Of a stretch of 64,000 bases of DNA, positions 52,596 through 61,152 are shown one piece after another. The first letter of the stretch is position 1. Each line of letters starts with the position of its first letter. Below the pieces are notes generated by a model, which was not told the origin of the DNA, did no database searches, and saw only the letters and a list, made by a program, of their open reading frames with translations. Both the position numbers and the translations under genes were made by a program. The DNA is from an uncultured Prevotellaceae bacterium (GTDB lineage: Bacteria > Bacteroidota > Bacteroidia > Bacteroidales > Muribaculaceae), in assembly GCA_900320055.1 (NCBI GenBank), contig ONQS01000005.1, positions 49,906-113,905 on the forward strand. Direction: 5' to 3'.

Positions 52596-53477
52596 CTACA
52601 GCACGTTGAGCACCTGTTCCTTGATCTGCTCGAGGTGATCCTTCATGCGCACCACCAGGTTCTGCAGGTCGGCCTGATTAGCCTTGGAACCCATCGTGTT
52701 GATCTCGCGACCGATTTCCTGACTGATAAAGCCGAGTTTCTTGCCCTGACCAGGCTGCTCGCTGCTCATCGTCTCGAGGAAGTATTTCAGATGATTCTGC
52801 AAGCGGATCTTCTCCTCGGTAATGTCAAGTTTCTCAATATAATAGATGAGTTCCTGCTCAAAGCGGTTCTTGTCATAGTCCACCTCTTTGATTTTGGCCA
52901 AAGCATCCAAGATGCGCCCCTTGATCTTGTTGATGCGAGGCTCCTCATAGCGCGGCACCTCGTCGAGAAGGGCCTGTATTGCATCAATTTTCTCCTTAAA
53001 GAATACGGCTAGGCGCTTTCCTTCCTGCTGACGGAAGGCAATGAGTTGCTCTGTTGCTTGAGCGACGACCTCCTTGACGACCGACAGTTCCTCGTCGTCA
53101 GCCTCGGAACACTTGGCATCGGTTTTGAGGGCATCGGGCATACGCAGCAGCATGGTATACCAGTCATTAGGTTCCGGAAGGCCCAATTGTCGGCCCATTT
53201 CCTCGATCTGTGACTTGTATTGCTGCAGCATGGGCACATTGATGGTTCCTGAAGCGGCACCTTCGATAGGCTCACAATAAACATACAGGTCGATTTTGCC
53301 ACGCATCAACGCTTTGGACACAATGTTGCGCAGTTCCATTTCAATCTCACGATGGCTTTGAGGTGTACGCACCCCAAAATCCAATTGCTTACTGTTCAGA
53401 GACTTGACCTCGGCAGTGATTTTCTTGTTGTTATAGACCTTCACAGCCTTGCCAAATCCGGTCATGGATAATATCAT
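52596..53477 (-). CDS. yicC: YicC/YloC-family endoribonuclease
   Basis: This protein of 293 residues starts MILSMTGFGKAVK, the family start, and contains VRTPQSHREIEMELRNIV and DITEEKIRLQNHLKYF. The C-terminal domain is GKKLGFISQEIGREINTMGSKANQ. YicC cleaves RNA, including the RyhB sRNA in E. coli; its targets here are unknown. An alternative ATG at 53483 adds two residues. Confidence 0.92.
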   Translation of the reverse strand: MILSMTGFGKAVKVYNNKKITAEVKSLNSKQLDFGVRTPQSHREIEMELRNIVSKALMRGKIDLYVYCEPIEGAASGTINVPMLQQYKSQIEEMGRQLGLPEPNDWYTMLLRMPDALKTDAKCSEADDEELSVVKEVVAQATEQLIAFRQQEGKRLAVFFKEKIDAIQALLDEVPRYEEPRINKIKGRILDALAKIKEVDYDKNRFEQELIYYIEKLDITEEKIRLQNHLKYFLETMSSEQPGQGKKLGFISQEIGREINTMGSKANQADLQNLVVRMKDHLEQIKEQVLNVL

Positions 53478-53500
53478 TGTCAAATTAGATTAGTTCACCG

Positions 53501-53508
53501 CAAAATTA
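53501..53508 (-). promoter_or_regulatory. yicC: -7 element for yicC
   Basis: TAATTTTG on the minus strand, about 24 bases before the yicC start. Confidence 0.55.
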
Positions 53509-53635
53509 CAAAAAAAAGCAATCATATGACAATCAACCCTAGAAAAAGATTCCGCCAAGCCACAGGGTAGGGGATACTTTGCGATAAAAATTCAGCGTCT
53601 GCAACAATTTTCGTTCCTGATACGTTGTTTAGTAG

Positions 53636-53690
53636 TTGTGAGTCAAACAAAGAACTCAACACTAAAAACTAAGAACTTAAAACAGTAATA
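53636..53690. repeat. AACTAAGAAC-type repeat tract
   Basis: A short tract of AACTCAAC, AACTAAGAAC and AACTTAAAAC units, with a GTTGTGAGT half opposite. It belongs to the same family as 5520-5605 and precedes the GT2 promoter. Confidence 0.55.
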
Positions 53691-53721
53691 TTGCACATTA
53701 CGTTAAAAAAATGTACCTTTG
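53691..53721 (+). promoter_or_regulatory. Two-box promoter for the glycan module
   Basis: TTG at 53691-53693, a 20-base spacer and TACCTTTG at 53714-53721. The start ATG at 53757 follows a leader of about 30 bases. Confidence 0.7.
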
Positions 53722-53756
53722 CCGATTGAGGCTATGTGATTAACGCCTCCAACAAT

Positions 53757-54713
53757 ATGTCTAGTATGGTAGAAACAGTTTTAGCAATAGTAGTACCTTG
53801 CTACAACGAGGAGGAAGTACTGCCTCAGACCAATCAGCAGTTGCGCGGATTGCTCGACACGATGATGCGTGACGGCCTTGTGGGACAGGGTAGTTATCTC
53901 CTCTATGTGGACGATGGTTCACGTGACCGCACATGGATGATCATCGAAGGCTACAGCAATAGCGACGCCCATGTGCGCGGCCTCAAGTTGGCAGGCAACG
54001 TAGGGCATCAAAACGCTCTGATGGCAGGCCTTGAAACGGCCCGTCAGGATGCCGATATCATTGTGTCGATAGACGCCGACTTGCAAGACGACATCAAGGC
54101 CATCCCAGAGATGGTCAAGAAATATGACGATGGATGTGACATCGTCTACGGCGTGCGACGCAAGCGCACCACAGACACCTTATTCAAGCGCACCACAGCA
54201 CAGATGTTCTATCGTTTCATGTCTGGCATGGGGGTGAAATCAGTGTATAATCACGCCGATTTCAGGCTTATGAGCCAGCGAGCCGTCGACGCCTTGTGCC
54301 AATATGAGGAACGCAACCTGTTTCTGCGTGGTCTTGTACCACTCTTGGGCTACAAAACCGACCAGGTGCTGTATGACCGACTGGAACGACAGGCCGGCGA
54401 GAGCAAGTATCCGCTAAGCAAGATGCTCTCGTTCGCCATCGATGGAGTCACATCGTTCAGTGTCAAGCCGTTGCGTCTCATTTTTGATCTGGGTCTCATC
54501 TTTCTGCTTATCAGCCTATGCATCCTCATCTACGTAATCGTGGCGCTCTGTCAAGGCCGAGGCGTTCAAGGATGGGCATCACTCATGCTTTCCATCTGGT
54601 TTGTGGGCGGATGCGTGTTGATTTGCCTGAGCATCATTGCTGCCTACATTGGCCGCATCTACACCGAGGAGAAGCATCGTCCACGTTATAACATTGAGAA
54701 ATATCTGAAGTAG
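53757..54713 (+). CDS. Family 2 glycosyltransferase with two C-terminal helices (ArnC/GtrB-like)
   Basis: This protein of 318 residues transfers a sugar to a lipid or glycan acceptor. The N-terminal GT-A fold has VVPCYNEEEVLP, LYVDDGSRDRTW and the DxD motif SIDADLQDD; FGVRRKR-like YGVRRKR follows. The C-terminal third has two hydrophobic helices (LIFDLGLIFLLISLCILIYV and a second near residue 280), as in polyprenyl-phosphate glycosyltransferases. The ATG at 53757 is chosen; an upstream GTG at 53736 leaves almost no leader. It heads the run kdsC-like, flippase, galE. Confidence 0.88.
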   Translation: MSSMVETVLAIVVPCYNEEEVLPQTNQQLRGLLDTMMRDGLVGQGSYLLYVDDGSRDRTWMIIEGYSNSDAHVRGLKLAGNVGHQNALMAGLETARQDADIIVSIDADLQDDIKAIPEMVKKYDDGCDIVYGVRRKRTTDTLFKRTTAQMFYRFMSGMGVKSVYNHADFRLMSQRAVDALCQYEERNLFLRGLVPLLGYKTDQVLYDRLERQAGESKYPLSKMLSFAIDGVTSFSVKPLRLIFDLGLIFLLISLCILIYVIVALCQGRGVQGWASLMLSIWFVGGCVLICLSIIAAYIGRIYTEEKHRPRYNIEKYLK

Positions 54714-54720
54714 AGAGAGT

Positions 54721-55257
54721 ATGTCCGATCAAATTAATAAAGACACTATCGTGAAGCATAACGGCATTCCACGTCCCGGTGACATCAAGTTGTTGCTGAC
54801 CGATGTGGACGGTACCCTGACCGACGGAGGCATGTACTATGGCACAGACGGCACCGAATTCAAGAAGTTCAACACCCGCGACGGCATGGGACTGCAACTG
54901 CTGCAGCGCACAGGAGTGAAGGTGGGTATTGTCACTAGCGAGAACACCCCCATCAACGTGAACCGCGCGCGCAAACTCGGCCTTGATTACCTCAAGCAGA
55001 GCGCCCGTGACGGTGGAAAACTTGCGGCTACTCGCGAGATCTGCGACGAGATGGGCATCACATTGCAGCAAGTGGCCTATGTGGGAGATGACGTCAACTG
55101 CTATGACCTGCTGGCAGCAGTGGGCTGGGCAGCATGTCCGGCCGATGCCTGTGATAAAGTAAAAGCCATAGCCGGCATACATATCCTCGAGCGGCGCGGT
55201 GGTGATGCGTGCGTTCGCGAGTGGATTGATCAGATATTGGCCAACGATAGTGAGTGA
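54721..55257 (+). CDS. KdsC-like HAD phosphatase
   Basis: This 178-residue protein belongs to the C0-type HAD phosphatases (KDO-8-phosphate phosphatase and relatives). Motif I is LTDVDGTLTDGG with the DxD, motif II VGIVTSE, the motif III lysine is in KQSARDGGK, and motif IV VAYVGDDVNCYDL. Such enzymes act on sugar acids such as KDO or nonulosonates. The C-terminal end overlaps the flippase start by eight bases. Its neighbours suggest a role in glycan precursor synthesis, but the substrate is unproven. Confidence 0.85.
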   Translation: MSDQINKDTIVKHNGIPRPGDIKLLLTDVDGTLTDGGMYYGTDGTEFKKFNTRDGMGLQLLQRTGVKVGIVTSENTPINVNRARKLGLDYLKQSARDGGKLAATREICDEMGITLQQVAYVGDDVNCYDLLAAVGWAACPADACDKVKAIAGIHILERRGGDACVREWIDQILANDSE

Positions 55258-56707
55258 GCAGTTCGATAACCAGACTCTGAAACAGAAGACGGCCCAAGGG
55301 CTCTTCTGGGGCATATTAAGCAGTGGCGGCATGCAACTGCTCAACCTGATTATCGGCATCTTCCTGGCCCGACTGCTCTCGCCTGAGGAATATGGCATCG
55401 TGGGCATGCTTGCGATATTCACTCTGATTGCCAACAATCTGCAAGAGAGCGGATTTGGTGTGGCTCTCATCAATGTGAAAGACATTAAGCATGAGGACTA
55501 TAACTCGGTCTTCTGGTTCAATATCATTGTCAGCCTTGCGTTGTATGCCGTGTTGTTTATGTGCGCGCCGTTGATTGCACGATTCTTTCACCAGCCCATA
55601 CTGACAGACTTGTCACGATTCATCTTTATCGCATTCATCTTTGCCGCGTTGGGCATTTCACCCAACGCCAAACTTGTTCGTGCGTTGAAGATGAAGGAGA
55701 AAGCCATCATCTCGCTATCAGCACTCATCGTTTCGGGCACGGTGGGCGTGGCCATGGCCTTTAATGGCTACTCCTATTGGAGTCTGGCGACCCAGCAAGT
55801 ATTATATAATGTGGTCATCTGCATCGGCAGGTACTCTTTTGCCAACTGGTGGCCCACTTTGCACATCGACTTTGGTCCTGTCAAGCGCATGTTTGCGTTC
55901 AGTTACAAAGTACTGATCACGGCCATTATGGGAACGGTTAGCAACAATGTGTTAACCGTCATCTTCGGCCGCTTGTTCCCAGCGCAGGCAGTTGGCAACT
56001 TTTACCAAGCCAACAAGTGGAACACGATGGCCAACTCACTCGTTACCGGCACGGTCTCACAGATAGTTCAGCCCGTACTGGTTCAAGTCAACGACGACAA
56101 TGAGCGCCGGCGCCGCATCTTTGGTAAGATGTTGCGATTCACGGCGTTTCTTTCATTCCCTGTTATGTTGGGACTGGCATTGGTTGCCCGTGAGTTTATC
56201 CTCATCACCATCGATGCAAAGTGGGAACAAAGCATACCATTGCTGCAGATTCTGTGTGTGAGCGGTGCGTTCGTTCCGCTCTATGCGGTTTATCAGAACC
56301 TATTCCTAAGCCTTGGCAAATCAGACATCTACATGTGGCTGAATATTACACAGATTGCGCTGGTGATCACTGCCGTACTGGCATGCCACTGGCTGGGATT
56401 CACCGCGATGGTTGTCGCTTTTGCCGCCATCAACGTCTTGTGGTTGCTGGCCTGGCAGGTCTTTGCCTCACGGCTTATCGGTTACTCGTTTGGAGCGATG
56501 TTGCACGATTTATTGCCGTTCTTGTTCATTACCTTGGTAGTGATGGGAACGACTTGGGTCGTCACCTCTCCATTAACCAATCTGTATGCACTGCTGGTGG
56601 CCCGCATCATCATTGCCACAGCGCTCTATGCTCTGATTATGAAGTTACTCCATGCCACAATATTTGAGGAGTGCGTGGAATTTATCAAGTCCCGAATCAA
56701 GAAATAA
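55250..56707 (+). CDS. Polysaccharide/oligosaccharide flippase (MOP superfamily, WzxC-like)
   Basis: This integral membrane protein of 485 residues has about 12-14 hydrophobic helices. The N-terminus LKQKTAQGLFWGILSSGGMQLLNLIIGIFLARLLSPEEYGIVGML is diagnostic of the lipopolysaccharide-biosynthesis flippase family, here quoted in pieces: TAQGLFWGILSSGG and ARLLSPEEYGIVG. It should flip a lipid-linked glycan across the inner membrane. GTG at 55250 is the preferred start: it overlaps the previous stop. A longer frame would lie inside the kdsC-like gene. Confidence 0.88.
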   Translation: MSEQFDNQTLKQKTAQGLFWGILSSGGMQLLNLIIGIFLARLLSPEEYGIVGMLAIFTLIANNLQESGFGVALINVKDIKHEDYNSVFWFNIIVSLALYAVLFMCAPLIARFFHQPILTDLSRFIFIAFIFAALGISPNAKLVRALKMKEKAIISLSALIVSGTVGVAMAFNGYSYWSLATQQVLYNVVICIGRYSFANWWPTLHIDFGPVKRMFAFSYKVLITAIMGTVSNNVLTVIFGRLFPAQAVGNFYQANKWNTMANSLVTGTVSQIVQPVLVQVNDDNERRRRIFGKMLRFTAFLSFPVMLGLALVAREFILITIDAKWEQSIPLLQILCVSGAFVPLYAVYQNLFLSLGKSDIYMWLNITQIALVITAVLACHWLGFTAMVVAFAAINVLWLLAWQVFASRLIGYSFGAMLHDLLPFLFITLVVMGTTWVVTSPLTNLYALLVARIIIATALYALIMKLLHATIFEECVEFIKSRIKK

Positions 56708-56732
56708 GATTACATTTTAAACCAATTATATA

Positions 56733-57767
56733 ATGAAAGGAAGAATTCTAGTGACAGGCGGAACCGGATTTATCGGTTCACACACAACGGTAGAACTGCA
56801 GCAAGCAGGCTATGACGTGGTGATTATCGACAACTTAAGTAACAGCAATATTGAAGTGCTTGACGGTATAGAGCGTATCACAGGCGTGCGACCCACATTT
56901 GTGGAGGGCGACTGCACCGACCGTGACGTAGTGCGCAAACTCTTTGCAGAAAATCCCGGCATCAACGGCATCATCAACTTTGCTGCAAGCAAGGCCGTAG
57001 GCGAGAGCATCGAGAAGCCCATCATGTATTACCGCAACAACCTCAATATCCTGCTCAACCTGCTCGAACTGATGCCCGAGTTCGGTGTGAAGGGCTTTGT
57101 ATTCTCTTCGTCTTGCACCGTCTATGGCGAGCCCGACAAGAATCCCATCACCGAAGATGCCCCGACCAAGAAGGCAACCTCGCCCTATGGCGCCACCAAG
57201 CAGATCTGTGAGGATATCATCCACGACGTCATCCGCAGCGGCAGCCCCATCAAGGCCATCCTGCTGCGCTACTTCAACCCCATCGGTGCCCATCCCAGTG
57301 CCGAGATTGGCGAATTGCCCAATGGTGTGCCCCAGAACCTTGTGCCCTACTTGACCCAGACCGCCATCGGCGTGCGCAAGGAACTGAGCATCTTTGGTGA
57401 CGACTATCCCACACGCGACGGCTCTTGCATCCGCGACTTCATCAACGTTGTCGACCTGGCAAAGGCTCACGTCAAGGCCCTGGAGCGCATGCTCGAGGAC
57501 AAGAGCGACGAGGCGCTGGAAATTTTCAACATCGGCACGGGCAATGGCGCATCGGTGCTCGAACTGCTGCACTCATTTGAGCGTGCCACGGGCGTGAAGG
57601 TGCCCCACAAGATCGCACCTCGCCGTCCCGGCGACATCGTCCAGATTTGGGCCGACCCCAAGCGCGCCAATGAAGTGCTCGGTTGGCATGCCGAGATTTC
57701 CCTCGACGATACCATGCTCAGCGCCTGGAACTGGCAAAAGCGCCTCCGCGAGCGTGGCATCATGTAA
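56733..57767 (+). CDS. galE: UDP-glucose 4-epimerase
   Basis: This 344-residue SDR enzyme interconverts UDP-glucose and UDP-galactose. The NAD motif is GGTGFIGSH (about 8-16). Further marks are FAASKAVGESIEKP, FSSSCTVYGEP, the active-site YGATKQ with catalytic Tyr and Lys, and CIRDFINVVDLAKAHV. It follows the flippase after 25 bases, so the module probably uses galactose or N-acetylgalactosamine. A terminator closes the run. Confidence 0.94.
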   Translation: MKGRILVTGGTGFIGSHTTVELQQAGYDVVIIDNLSNSNIEVLDGIERITGVRPTFVEGDCTDRDVVRKLFAENPGINGIINFAASKAVGESIEKPIMYYRNNLNILLNLLELMPEFGVKGFVFSSSCTVYGEPDKNPITEDAPTKKATSPYGATKQICEDIIHDVIRSGSPIKAILLRYFNPIGAHPSAEIGELPNGVPQNLVPYLTQTAIGVRKELSIFGDDYPTRDGSCIRDFINVVDLAKAHVKALERMLEDKSDEALEIFNIGTGNGASVLELLHSFERATGVKVPHKIAPRRPGDIVQIWADPKRANEVLGWHAEISLDDTMLSAWNWQKRLRERGIM

Positions 57768-57790
57768 TCAATCATATCACACTCATAAAG

Positions 57791-57833
57791 AGAAGGGCAA
57801 TGTAGAGAAACCACATTGCCCTTCTTCTCTTTT
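57791..57833 (+). terminator. galE: Hairpin terminator after galE
   Basis: AGAAGGGCAATGT at 57791-57803 pairs perfectly with ACATTGCCCTTCT at 57813-57825, followed by a T-rich tail. Confidence 0.85.
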
Positions 57834-57855
57834 GATTCATTGATGTAACAATTCC

Positions 57856-58899
57856 TCAGTCTATCATATTGAGAAATTGCTCTGCACACCATAGTTGCCA
57901 CTTCTGATTACCCGTCAGTTGCGCCATCGGGATATCGTTGCGGAACTCCTGCCTCTTAGGTCCATCCCAATCCTTAAATATCATATCCACAGGACGCGGC
58001 ATCGGAATCTTGTCGGGAACAGGCACCTCGGGATACTTCATCGCATACAGGTCTCGTATCAGATATTTTGGCTCACCATTGCGCACACGATTCAAATCCA
58101 GCGGATCACGCATGATGAGTTGCGCATAGGGATCATAATACGGCATCACTGCCGTATCAAAGGCATTCAGGTAAGAACTGGAACTCTCGATCGAGAACAC
58201 CTCGTCCATAAATGTCATGAAATCGATCTTATCTCCCTGACGATACTGCTCAAAGAGTTCACTCATATCCACGGGATGGGTGAGCACCAACTGTGGGTCA
58301 AGGAAGGTGTAGCGCTTCACAAACTCGTCAAACGTCCAATCCTTGGCCAACAATTTATCCATTCCGCCAAAAATCAAGTCACTGCTCTCACCCACGATCA
58401 TGAGGTCAACGCCATCGGCTCGAGCCATCATAGCAGCCTTGTAGATTTGTGGCTCAATAGAGTGAACGGGGGCGCACTTGCTCTCCATCACGATAGGGGT
58501 GAGTGCCTTGTAGTCATCAAATGTGATCTCCACAAAGTGATGCAGCAAGCCAAACTTCTCGCAATAGTGAGCGGCTCGCTCCTGATCGGCATTAAAGACG
58601 CTGGTGCCAGTCGCTGTAAAGGTGTAGGCGTGGCTGCCTGGCTTGAGATAAGATGCCAGGATGGCGCTGTCCATACCGCCTGAGAGCAAGATGCCGATGC
58701 TAGGGTAGTGCGCATACAGTTCATCGAATTGCCGCTGTATCTCACGGTCTATCTCTTGTGCCGTGGCAACGGCGATACGCTCACTGGCTGGTATTGCCGC
58801 GATCAGGTCGTGGCGCATACCGTCAGCAAAATCCATATCGTCCTTCCAGATGTAACGGAAGGCAATATAAGAACTCAAGCAAAAATCTCGGTTTATCAT
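57856..58899 (-). CDS. Asparagine-synthetase-like protein lacking the glutaminase domain
   Basis: This 347-residue ATP-pyrophosphatase domain matches the synthetase half of AsnB. It has the P-loop ILLSGGMDSAIL at about residue 70, then VGESSDLIFGGMDK and a C-terminal RDLYAMKYPEVPVPDKIPMPRP. The usual N-terminal Ntn glutaminase with its Cys2 is missing; only about 60 residues precede the P-loop. It might therefore use free ammonia or another amine donor, and could amidate a surface glycan acid instead of making asparagine (inference). It is 24 bases downstream of the cytidylyltransferase gene. Confidence 0.82.
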   Translation of the reverse strand: MINRDFCLSSYIAFRYIWKDDMDFADGMRHDLIAAIPASERIAVATAQEIDREIQRQFDELYAHYPSIGILLSGGMDSAILASYLKPGSHAYTFTATGTSVFNADQERAAHYCEKFGLLHHFVEITFDDYKALTPIVMESKCAPVHSIEPQIYKAAMMARADGVDLMIVGESSDLIFGGMDKLLAKDWTFDEFVKRYTFLDPQLVLTHPVDMSELFEQYRQGDKIDFMTFMDEVFSIESSSSYLNAFDTAVMPYYDPYAQLIMRDPLDLNRVRNGEPKYLIRDLYAMKYPEVPVPDKIPMPRPVDMIFKDWDGPKRQEFRNDIPMAQLTGNQKWQLWCAEQFLNMID

Positions 58900-58923
58900 C
58901 TTAGCGATTGGTTTATTGAGTGA

Positions 58924-59358
58924 TTACTTAACGTCTTGAAGATCATGGCCACGCACTGCATTGAGCGCCTTGGTGATCTGGGTAGAGGATATGCCCTTGG
59001 TGTAAGGGAAGTATACGATTTTTATACCAGCCTCGGCAAACTGCTTTTCATATTGCTGCCACTTTTCGGTACCATACCAGTCATCGCCAACAAACAGGAA
59101 CGTGGCGCCCAACTTCTTGCAGGCTTCCAATTTATCCATGTCATACTGAGGGACTGCAGCATCAACATACTTGATGCTGCGCACGATCTCGATACGGTCC
59201 TCGAATGGAATCATCGCGCGCTTGCCCTTGTAGGCTACGAGTTCATCTACCGTAACGCCAACTATCAGTTTGTCGCACATGCCTTTAGCATTTTTCAACA
59301 AATTGAGGTGACCAATGTGGAAGAGGTCATAAACCCCTGTCGTATATCCTATTGTCAT
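58924..59358 (-). CDS. Cytidylyltransferase-like protein (TagD / choline-phosphate type)
   Basis: This 144-residue nucleotidyltransferase starts MTIGYTTGVYDLFHIGHLNLL, with the HIGH motif (HIGH at about 16-19), and ends near TKGISSTQI, the ISSTxI signature. The size and GVYDLFHIGH form match CTP:glycerol-3-phosphate, ethanolamine-phosphate or choline-phosphate cytidylyltransferases. The substrate cannot be read from the sequence. It would supply a CDP-activated phospho-alcohol for the LicD protein encoded divergently. Confidence 0.85.
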   Translation of the reverse strand: MTIGYTTGVYDLFHIGHLNLLKNAKGMCDKLIVGVTVDELVAYKGKRAMIPFEDRIEIVRSIKYVDAAVPQYDMDKLEACKKLGATFLFVGDDWYGTEKWQQYEKQFAEAGIKIVYFPYTKGISSTQITKALNAVRGHDLQDVK

Positions 59359-59382
59359 ACTGATTAATGTTATTGATTAGTG

Positions 59383-59390
59383 CAAAGTTA
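59383..59390 (-). promoter_or_regulatory. -7 element for the cytidylyltransferase
   Basis: TAACTTTG on the minus strand, about 25 bases before the start at 59358. Confidence 0.55.
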
Positions 59391-59464
59391 GTGATTTTTT
59401 CAATACCCCTTTCTGCTCTGACAACAAAAATCAGCAATTACTCACATCCAAGGCATTTTTTTTA

Positions 59465-59472
59465 TACTTTTG
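59465..59472 (+). promoter_or_regulatory. -7 element for the LicD gene
   Basis: TACTTTTG lies 22 bases before the LicD ATG at 59495, divergent from the cytidylyltransferase promoter. Confidence 0.55.
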
Positions 59473-59494
59473 CATAACCAATTATTTCATCACA

Positions 59495-60301
59495 ATGCAG
59501 AAAAACGATACGACATTTGATGCCGCTGAACTCAAGGCGAGATTTAACCCCGACGGCTCTCCGCTACGCCGTCAGCAATTGGTCATGCTGGAAATGGTCC
59601 AGGAACTGGACCGCATCTGCCGCAAGCATCACATCCCATACTTCCTGTATGGCGGCACACTCTTAGGCGCTATCCGTCATAACGGTTTCATTCCATGGGA
59701 CGATGACTTGGACGTGGGTCTGATGCGTAACGATTATCTGCGTCTGATGCAAGTGCTTCCCGATGAGTTGCCTTCTCACATTGTCCTACAGACCAATGAC
59801 ACCGACAGGAACTACTTCTACTTTTTTGCCAAATTGCGAGATACACGCTCATTCCTGGACGAGGGCGCTTATGACCGGTGCTTTAAGTATCGTGGCATCT
59901 TCATCGACATTTTCCCTTTCGACAAGGTTCAGTTGCCGTTACAACGCCTGCGGTTCCAAAGTTACGCCTACACACTATACCGCTCAGGCCACGGCAGCGA
60001 ATCGGCACTACGCAAGATCAGAGCCCTCACGTGGTTTAACCGCCACATATCATTTCCTGTCTTGCGCACCATCAGCCGCTTGACAGGCGGTAGCACGCTC
60101 ACTTATGATTTTGGCATCCCGTTTCACCTTGTTTATGACGAGGCAGACATTTTCCCATTGACTACCCACGACTTTGAGGGCATCCAGTTATCGGTGCCCG
60201 GCAACAGCCATCACATGTTGCAATCACAGTTTGGTGACTACATGAGTCTTCCCAATCTCGACAACGTTGAGCATCACGTCGAGAAACTCGAGTTTCTGTA
60301 G
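59495..60301 (+). CDS. LicD-family phosphotransferase
   Basis: This 268-residue cytoplasmic protein has the LicD signature at about residues 45-75: HIPYFLYGGTLLGAIRHNGF followed by IPWDDDLDVGLMRNDY. The acidic motif WDDDLD binds metal and the CDP-linked donor. Characterised members add phosphocholine or related groups to surface glycans. Here a cytidylyltransferase gene lies divergently next to it. No choline kinase (LicA) or choline transporter is visible in the window, so the group added may be phosphoglycerol, phosphoethanolamine or something else. Confidence 0.88.
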   Translation: MQKNDTTFDAAELKARFNPDGSPLRRQQLVMLEMVQELDRICRKHHIPYFLYGGTLLGAIRHNGFIPWDDDLDVGLMRNDYLRLMQVLPDELPSHIVLQTNDTDRNYFYFFAKLRDTRSFLDEGAYDRCFKYRGIFIDIFPFDKVQLPLQRLRFQSYAYTLYRSGHGSESALRKIRALTWFNRHISFPVLRTISRLTGGSTLTYDFGIPFHLVYDEADIFPLTTHDFEGIQLSVPGNSHHMLQSQFGDYMSLPNLDNVEHHVEKLEFL

Positions 60302-60350
60302 ACAGTCATTCTGTTCCGACATAAGCAACCGACTCATTTGCCACAGCACA

Positions 60351-60389
60351 CAAAAAAACAAACTCCCAACCAAAAAGTCGGGAGTTTGT
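60351..60389 (-). terminator. rpsP: Terminator after rpsP
   Basis: ACAAACTCCC at 60358-60367 pairs perfectly with GGGAGTTTGT at 60380-60389; on the minus strand a T-run follows. Confidence 0.85.
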
Positions 60390-60418
60390 GCGATTCTAAA
60401 AAGAACGTGGAGCCTTGC

Positions 60419-61000
60419 TTATGCCTCAGCGGCGGGAGCCTCTTCAGCGGGAGCGGCATCCTCGGCGGGAGCCTCAGCGGCCTCAGCCTCTTGAGCAGCC
60501 TTTGCAGCCTCTGCTTCGGCAGCAGCCTTAGCAGCAGCGATTTCGGCTTTCTTCTTGGCTACGGCCTCAGCCTTTGCCTCGTTCTTCTTGGCCTCCTCAG
60601 CGATGGTCTTCTTGTCGGCAGCCTTCTTGTCGTCGCGGACCTTGTTGCGAACGGCATCGAGTTTTGCCTGCTTCTCGGCCTTCCAAGCCTCGAAACGCTT
60701 CTGAGCCTCTTCCTCAGAGAAAGCGCCCTTCTTGACGCCACCCTGGAGGTGCTTCATCAGCATCACGCCCTCGCGAGAGAGAATGTTGCGTACAGTGTCG
60801 GTGGGAATTGCACCTACGTTTACCCAATAGAGTGCACGTTCGAAATTCAAACTGATGGTAGCAGGATTAGTGTTGGGGTTATAAGAACCAATCCTCTCAA
60901 TAAATCTACCATCTCGTGGTGCCCTGCTATCGGCAATAACAATGGGATAGAACGCATAGTCCTTGTGACCGTGGCGCTGCAATCTGATCTTTGTTGCCAT
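60419..61000 (-). CDS. rpsP: 30S ribosomal protein S16 with a long Ala/Glu-rich tail
   Basis: This 193-residue protein has the S16 core in residues 1-85 ([50 protein letters not shown]). The 110 residues beyond are Lys/Ala/Glu-rich and helical, then strongly acidic ([19 protein letters not shown]). Enteric S16 is about 82 residues; a longer S16 is usual in Bacteroidetes, but this tail is extensive. It is encoded downstream of tRNA-Gln with a hairpin between. Confidence 0.94.
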   Translation of the reverse strand: MATKIRLQRHGHKDYAFYPIVIADSRAPRDGRFIERIGSYNPNTNPATISLNFERALYWVNVGAIPTDTVRNILSREGVMLMKHLQGGVKKGAFSEEEAQKRFEAWKAEKQAKLDAVRNKVRDDKKAADKKTIAEEAKKNEAKAEAVAKKKAEIAAAKAAAEAEAAKAAQEAEAAEAPAEDAAPAEEAPAAEA

Positions 61001-61047
61001 AATTTAATCTAACAGTTTAAATTTTTAATAAGTTAATATTTCACACA

Positions 61048-61076
61048 AAAAGTGACCTTGTTGAAGGGTCACTTTT
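61048..61076 (-). terminator. Hairpin between tRNA-Gln and rpsP
   Basis: AAAAGTGACC at 61048-61057 pairs perfectly with GGTCACTTTT at 61067-61076 around a nine-base loop, followed on the minus strand by T-rich sequence. It may terminate the tRNA transcript or attenuate rpsP. Confidence 0.75.
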
Positions 61077-61082
61077 CATTGT

Positions 61083-61152
61083 TGTCCTGGAAGGATTCGA
61101 ACCCTCGCAAGCGGAACCAGAATCCGATGTGCTACCATTACACCACAGGACA
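61083..61152 (-). tRNA. tRNA-Gln, anticodon CTG
   Basis: The minus strand folds as a cloverleaf of 70 bases: acceptor TGTCCTG with CAGGACA, D arm GTGTAATGGTAGCAC, T arm GAGGG with TTCGAAT loop and CCTTC. The anticodon loop is TTCTGGT, giving CTG, which reads CAG. The anticodon stem TCGGA/TCCGC has one mismatched outer pair. The 3-prime CCA is not encoded. Confidence 0.93.
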
